DNA of 52,895 bases from Fibrobacter succinogenes (GTDB lineage: Bacteria; Fibrobacterota; Fibrobacteria; Fibrobacterales; Fibrobacteraceae). The notes beneath the pieces are model-generated. The model had not been told where the DNA came from, did no database searches, and saw only the letters and a program-made list of their open reading frames with translations. Shown piece after piece: positions 50,317-52,895 of this stretch; within the stretch, counting starts at the first letter, position 1; each line of letters opens with the position of its first letter. The position numbers and the translations under genes were made by a program. The stretch spans positions 1-52,895 of the forward strand of contig CACWJY010000027.1 in NCBI GenBank assembly GCA_902761355.1, written 5' to 3'.

Positions 50317-52126
50317 GTTTTGCCTCCTTGATGAAGTCTTTATGGATGGCTAAGGTTTCTGCTTCACGGGTTGTTCTAATATCCTTCAAGTTGGCTATAA
50401 CCTTGGGCTGTTTTTCGGACGCAATGGTAATGATGTGAGAAATAAGATTTACCCTCCCTTGGAGATTTTCCTCCTTATAGGAATTAAGAAGTTGACGGTG
50501 GTCTTCATTGAATGCTGATACTTCCTCTAATGTCATGTCAAGGTATCGACTCTCTATAAGACCAAATTCCTTATAGTTGTCTTCAACCATGTAAACAATG
50601 GAAACATCTTCAGGGTTGTAGGCAACAACCACATCACCACCAGCAAGATACTTCTCTGTATAACCCTCGGCATGATAGCGAAGCCTGTTGACTATCAAGC
50701 CACGCCTAGTAAACTTTCCCTTGGTACGGGGGAGTAGCACAGCCATCAGCAATTCCTTACTGACTGTTATAAGATTTGCAAAGCCTTTTTGCACATCGTA
50801 ATTCCAAATTTCCGCTGCATGGGGAGGGACTTTTTCAGCAAGCATATCCCTAGTATATGGAAAACTCTTCTGGATGCGTTGCGTGTTGTGAAAGATGATA
50901 GTGTGCAGGACTATCTTTTCGAAATCCTTCAAAGTAAGACAAGCATCCAAGCGGTAATCATGGGCGCCTCTTTTCTTGAAGTCCACATCGATTACACCAC
51001 GCCCTTTTAAATAAGGCTTAAAGCTATTCTGTAAAAGGTCGAACATCTTTTCAACAGGGGCCTTTAATTCGGGCCTGAAAGCGGGGAGATTGATAATCTT
51101 GCAACCTAATTCAGCAAGTTGCTCAAAGTTAGAACTAGCGTATTCAGCACCTCGGTCAGTCACAAGCACCGCAGGGACCTGCATACAGGGCCAATCTTTC
51201 GGTTCAATGGAGATACCGTGCTGGCGACAGATTTCAACCTTGTCACTTATGAGATTAAGGAATAAGTTTCTTAGGCTATACATGCCACCTTCCCATGTTA
51301 GGCTATAACCGCAACAAAGACAGCTGTATGCATCAACACATAGAGTAAGGACTGGCCTGCCCACAACATTCCCCTGGATATCGCACAGATAGATATCACA
51401 TACAGTTGCATCAAGCATTCCTGTACCCACGCATGGGGCGAATTGCTGAACATTTTCGCCAAGCAACGGTCTGTGATTCATCTGGTAATCCTTGATACCA
51501 CCACGGCTAATATATTCCGTTTGCAACCTTTTGTGATTACCGTGGAAATAGCGAAACTGATGCTCCGAAGGGTGTTCTAGCACATTACCATTCTCATCAC
51601 AATACTTTTCCCGAATCATCATGAGGTATGTTTCTTTCAAACTCTTGCCATTGCGGATGTAATAGAACTTGTTTAAAGCCCACCTAAAATTCTTTTCATC
51701 TTCTGTCAGTTCCTTGACTTTAGCCTCCCTTGGAGCAAGGATATTCTTATCGTTGTAGGCGAGATACAGGTACAGGCGCCTTCTAATAGTCCTCTTGCAT
51801 TTTCCAGATATATTTGCAGCGGATGTAATAGCAGACTTTCTCTGCATAGCATCAAAAACATAGGGGAGAATGGGGGAGATTTCTGTAAATCGCTCCTGTG
51901 CTACAGCAGCTTCTTTTACGGTTAATTGACCTCTCGGAGCAAGACCCGTCTGTTCCCACATCTTTTCTTCGGAAACAGCAAAAGCATCCTTCAGGTCATC
52001 TACATTAAAGATTTCAGGTGTGGGAGGGGTAGGAGAACATAACTGAGCAAGGATAATGCCATCCTCATTGGCAAGCACCCTGTATATCTTGTCATTCAGA
52101 TTGAACAAAGATTTTACTTCAAGCAT
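50309..52126 (-). CDS. tnsB: TnsB-like DDE transposase
   Basis: 605 aa. An N-terminal DNA-binding region (about 60-215) includes helix-turn-helix segments (SGKCKRTIRRRLYLYLAYN). The RNaseH-like catalytic core has Asp239 in MLDATVCD, Asp324 in LVTDRGAEYA and Glu359 in APVEKMF, a complete DDE set. The C-terminal Mu-type barrel (from about 450: GLIVNRLRYHAEGY) follows. It joins element ends to the target. Overlaps of 8 nt with both tnsA and tnsC show tight translational coupling. Confidence 0.94.
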   Translation of the reverse strand: MLEVKSLFNLNDKIYRVLANEDGIILAQLCSPTPPTPEIFNVDDLKDAFAVSEEKMWEQTGLAPRGQLTVKEAAVAQERFTEISPILPYVFDAMQRKSAITSAANISGKCKRTIRRRLYLYLAYNDKNILAPREAKVKELTEDEKNFRWALNKFYYIRNGKSLKETYLMMIREKYCDENGNVLEHPSEHQFRYFHGNHKRLQTEYISRGGIKDYQMNHRPLLGENVQQFAPCVGTGMLDATVCDIYLCDIQGNVVGRPVLTLCVDAYSCLCCGYSLTWEGGMYSLRNLFLNLISDKVEICRQHGISIEPKDWPCMQVPAVLVTDRGAEYASSNFEQLAELGCKIINLPAFRPELKAPVEKMFDLLQNSFKPYLKGRGVIDVDFKKRGAHDYRLDACLTLKDFEKIVLHTIIFHNTQRIQKSFPYTRDMLAEKVPPHAAEIWNYDVQKGFANLITVSKELLMAVLLPRTKGKFTRRGLIVNRLRYHAEGYTEKYLAGGDVVVAYNPEDVSIVYMVEDNYKEFGLIESRYLDMTLEEVSAFNEDHRQLLNSYKEENLQGRVNLISHIITIASEKQPKVIANLKDIRTTREAETLAIHKDFIKEAKHG

Positions 52127-52466
52127 CGTGAACCTCCTTATCTGTCACAATGCCCCAATTATTGACTCCATGGCGAATCCAGTAATCTCGGGAAATGTCG
52201 AGGAGGGAGAGGTTTCGAGGTTTCGCAATGTGCTTGCGTTCAACGCATTCTCGAACTAGGTACGAACCATCCGACTTTTGGCACATGAAATCCGAAGTGA
52301 AATCCTGACCATCCAAAGGAACATTACAGCGAATAGACTTTACCTGTTCATCAGCCTGAAGATGGTCTAGGCATTTTTCTTGTAGTGCAGAATACAATCG
52401 GCAAACACCTACTGCTTTGCTTACTGCCTTCTTAGTACATCTGCTCTTGGGGTTTTTACGCATCAT
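52119..52466 (-). CDS. tnsA: Minimal TnsA-like endonuclease
   Basis: 115 aa, far shorter than the 273 aa of Tn7 TnsA; only the catalytic core is present. Glu30 in SALQEK, Asp59 in TSDF and the VRECVERK segment (Glu73, Lys78) line up with the TnsA nuclease residues, followed by the typical SRDYWIRHGVNNWGIVTD end. The C-terminal TnsC-contact domain is missing. TnsA cuts the non-transferred strand so the element moves by cut-and-paste. Short TnsA forms are known in Tn7-like elements. First gene of the operon; an ATG one codon later is equally possible. Confidence 0.82.
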   Translation of the reverse strand: MMRKNPKSRCTKKAVSKAVGVCRLYSALQEKCLDHLQADEQVKSIRCNVPLDGQDFTSDFMCQKSDGSYLVRECVERKHIAKPRNLSLLDISRDYWIRHGVNNWGIVTDKEVHDA

Positions 52467-52796
52467 AGCCTACCCCCAAAATCACCGAAAAACATGCCGA
52501 AAAACGGTATTGATGCCGAAATCCGTTCATTTTTCGGCATAGCAAAATGGCGAAATTTGAATAAAAACGCCAACTGCTTCCCGAAAAACAATAAGATGCC
52601 CCCGAAAAATGGAGATGACTTTGCCGAAAAACATATTTTTCGGCCCGAAAAATGATTTTTCGGACCAAAGAATCCCCCGAAAAAACGGATGATTTTCCGA
52701 AAAAGAAACCTTTCGGCATGGTGAAAAAATGATTGCCGTTTTTGAACCAATAAAACCAATGTAAGCCTCCGAAATTTGGATAGGCTCTTTTCTCAA
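52467..52796. promoter_or_regulatory. CCGAAAAA-motif array upstream of tnsA, candidate transposase binding region
   Basis: No credible gene. About thirteen copies or near-copies of CCGAAAAA / TTTTTCGG in both orientations occupy 52483-52775, for example at 52485-52492 and 52497-52504. This is the position expected for the right-end TnsB sites and tnsA promoter of a Tn7-like element. All three minus-strand frames are partly open here only because the motif lacks stop codons. Confidence 0.6.
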
Positions 52797-52895
52797 TCTA
52801 GCGTGGCAAACTTAGTGTCCAACCGCAGTTTAAACCCGTTTTCCACGAAAATTGGCGAAAAAAGCCAATTTTTGACCAATTTGTGGCAAACAGAG
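52797..52895 (+). repeat. Island-edge direct repeat, right copy (cut by window end)
   Basis: Perfect match over 99 bp to 27294-27392, same orientation. The base before it differs from the left copy, so the left edge of the repeat is real; the right edge is set by the end of the window. Confidence 0.95.

Larger units (their letters stand above)
27294..52895. mobile_element. Composite mobile island: Tn7-like genes, tyrosine recombinase, replication gene and defence cargo
   Basis: The left edge is a 99-bp sequence repeated perfectly and in direct orientation at 52797-52895, a period of 25,503 bp. Between the copies lie tnsA, tnsB, tnsC and tniQ homologues, a tyrosine recombinase, a primase-like Rep protein, an ArdC-like protein and a restriction/defence array. 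The cargo genes are visibly more AT-rich than the chromosomal genes to the left. The right boundary is uncertain because the window ends within the second repeat. Direct repeats fit attL/attR of the recombinase better than Tn7-type ends, which are inverted. Confidence 0.8.

Noticed and set aside
46981..52466. CRISPR-associated transposon (CAST)
   Set aside because: No cas genes, CRISPR repeats or second TniQ are present within the window, so guide-RNA targeting is not supported.
52456..52796. Three overlapping minus-strand frames upstream of tnsA with FFG-like repeats
   Set aside because: All three frames are open over the same bases because the TTTTTCGG motif contains no stop codon; a motif array fits better than a gene.

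Overview
The window looks like a chromosomal segment of a Fibrobacter-type bacterium (FCB group) followed by a large mobile island. Pointers to this lineage are the FCB-style -7 promoter motif TAnnTTTG upstream of many genes, several almost leaderless start codons, pyruvate:ferredoxin oxidoreductase and malate dehydrogenase genes suited to a succinate-forming fermenter, and Lys/Glu-rich lipoproteins. The species is inferred, not proven. No rRNA, tRNA or CRISPR array was seen.

Chromosomal part, 1-27293. It opens with the first 42 codons of nifJ (minus strand). Then come an incomplete yej/opp-type peptide importer (yejE permease, a patatin lipase, one ATPase); an M20 dipeptidase coupled to a CobB sirtuin; a small lipoprotein; a membrane-anchored Arg/Ala-rich protein with a structured leader; rpiA coupled to slyD; a polar amino-acid importer whose binding domain appears circularly permuted, with its ATPase; a long hairpin-rich 3' region; an orphan XRE regulator; an exported protein with yfcE; a U32-like protein; mdh; an FKBP_N/thioredoxin lipoprotein; mnmG; a basic nucleoid-like protein; an LpoB-like lipoprotein; the agmatine-to-putrescine pair aguB-aguA; a DUF2914 membrane protein; an AICARFT-only purH / unknown / trmFO cluster; and an HD-GYP-like gene.

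Mobile island, 27294-52895. It starts 17 bp after the HD-GYP stop codon. A perfect direct repeat of at least 99 bp lies at its left edge and again at the last 99 bases of the window. On the right is a Tn7-like module (tnsA-tnsB-tnsC-tniQ, minus strand, overlapping genes) with a tyrosine recombinase behind it. On the left is plasmid-like material: a putative primase-type replication initiator with a hairpin leader and palindromic 91-bp repeats, and an ArdC-like antirestriction protein with a 34-aa companion ORF. Between them is a 14.6-kb plus-strand array: hsdM, hsdS, a small ART-like gene, hsdR, a PUA/EVE-like plus NucS-like nuclease, a PLD-family protein, a 1538-aa SF1 helicase with a Vsr-like nuclease end, and a HEPN-like protein.

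Reading: the island is a composite element combining Tn7-like transposition genes, a site-specific recombinase and a replication gene. Its cargo is a type I restriction-modification system followed by a four-gene nuclease/helicase/HEPN cassette that I cannot match to a named defence system. That cassette and the small gene between hsdS and hsdR are the best candidates for something undescribed. All function statements rest on motifs read by eye; no database search was possible.
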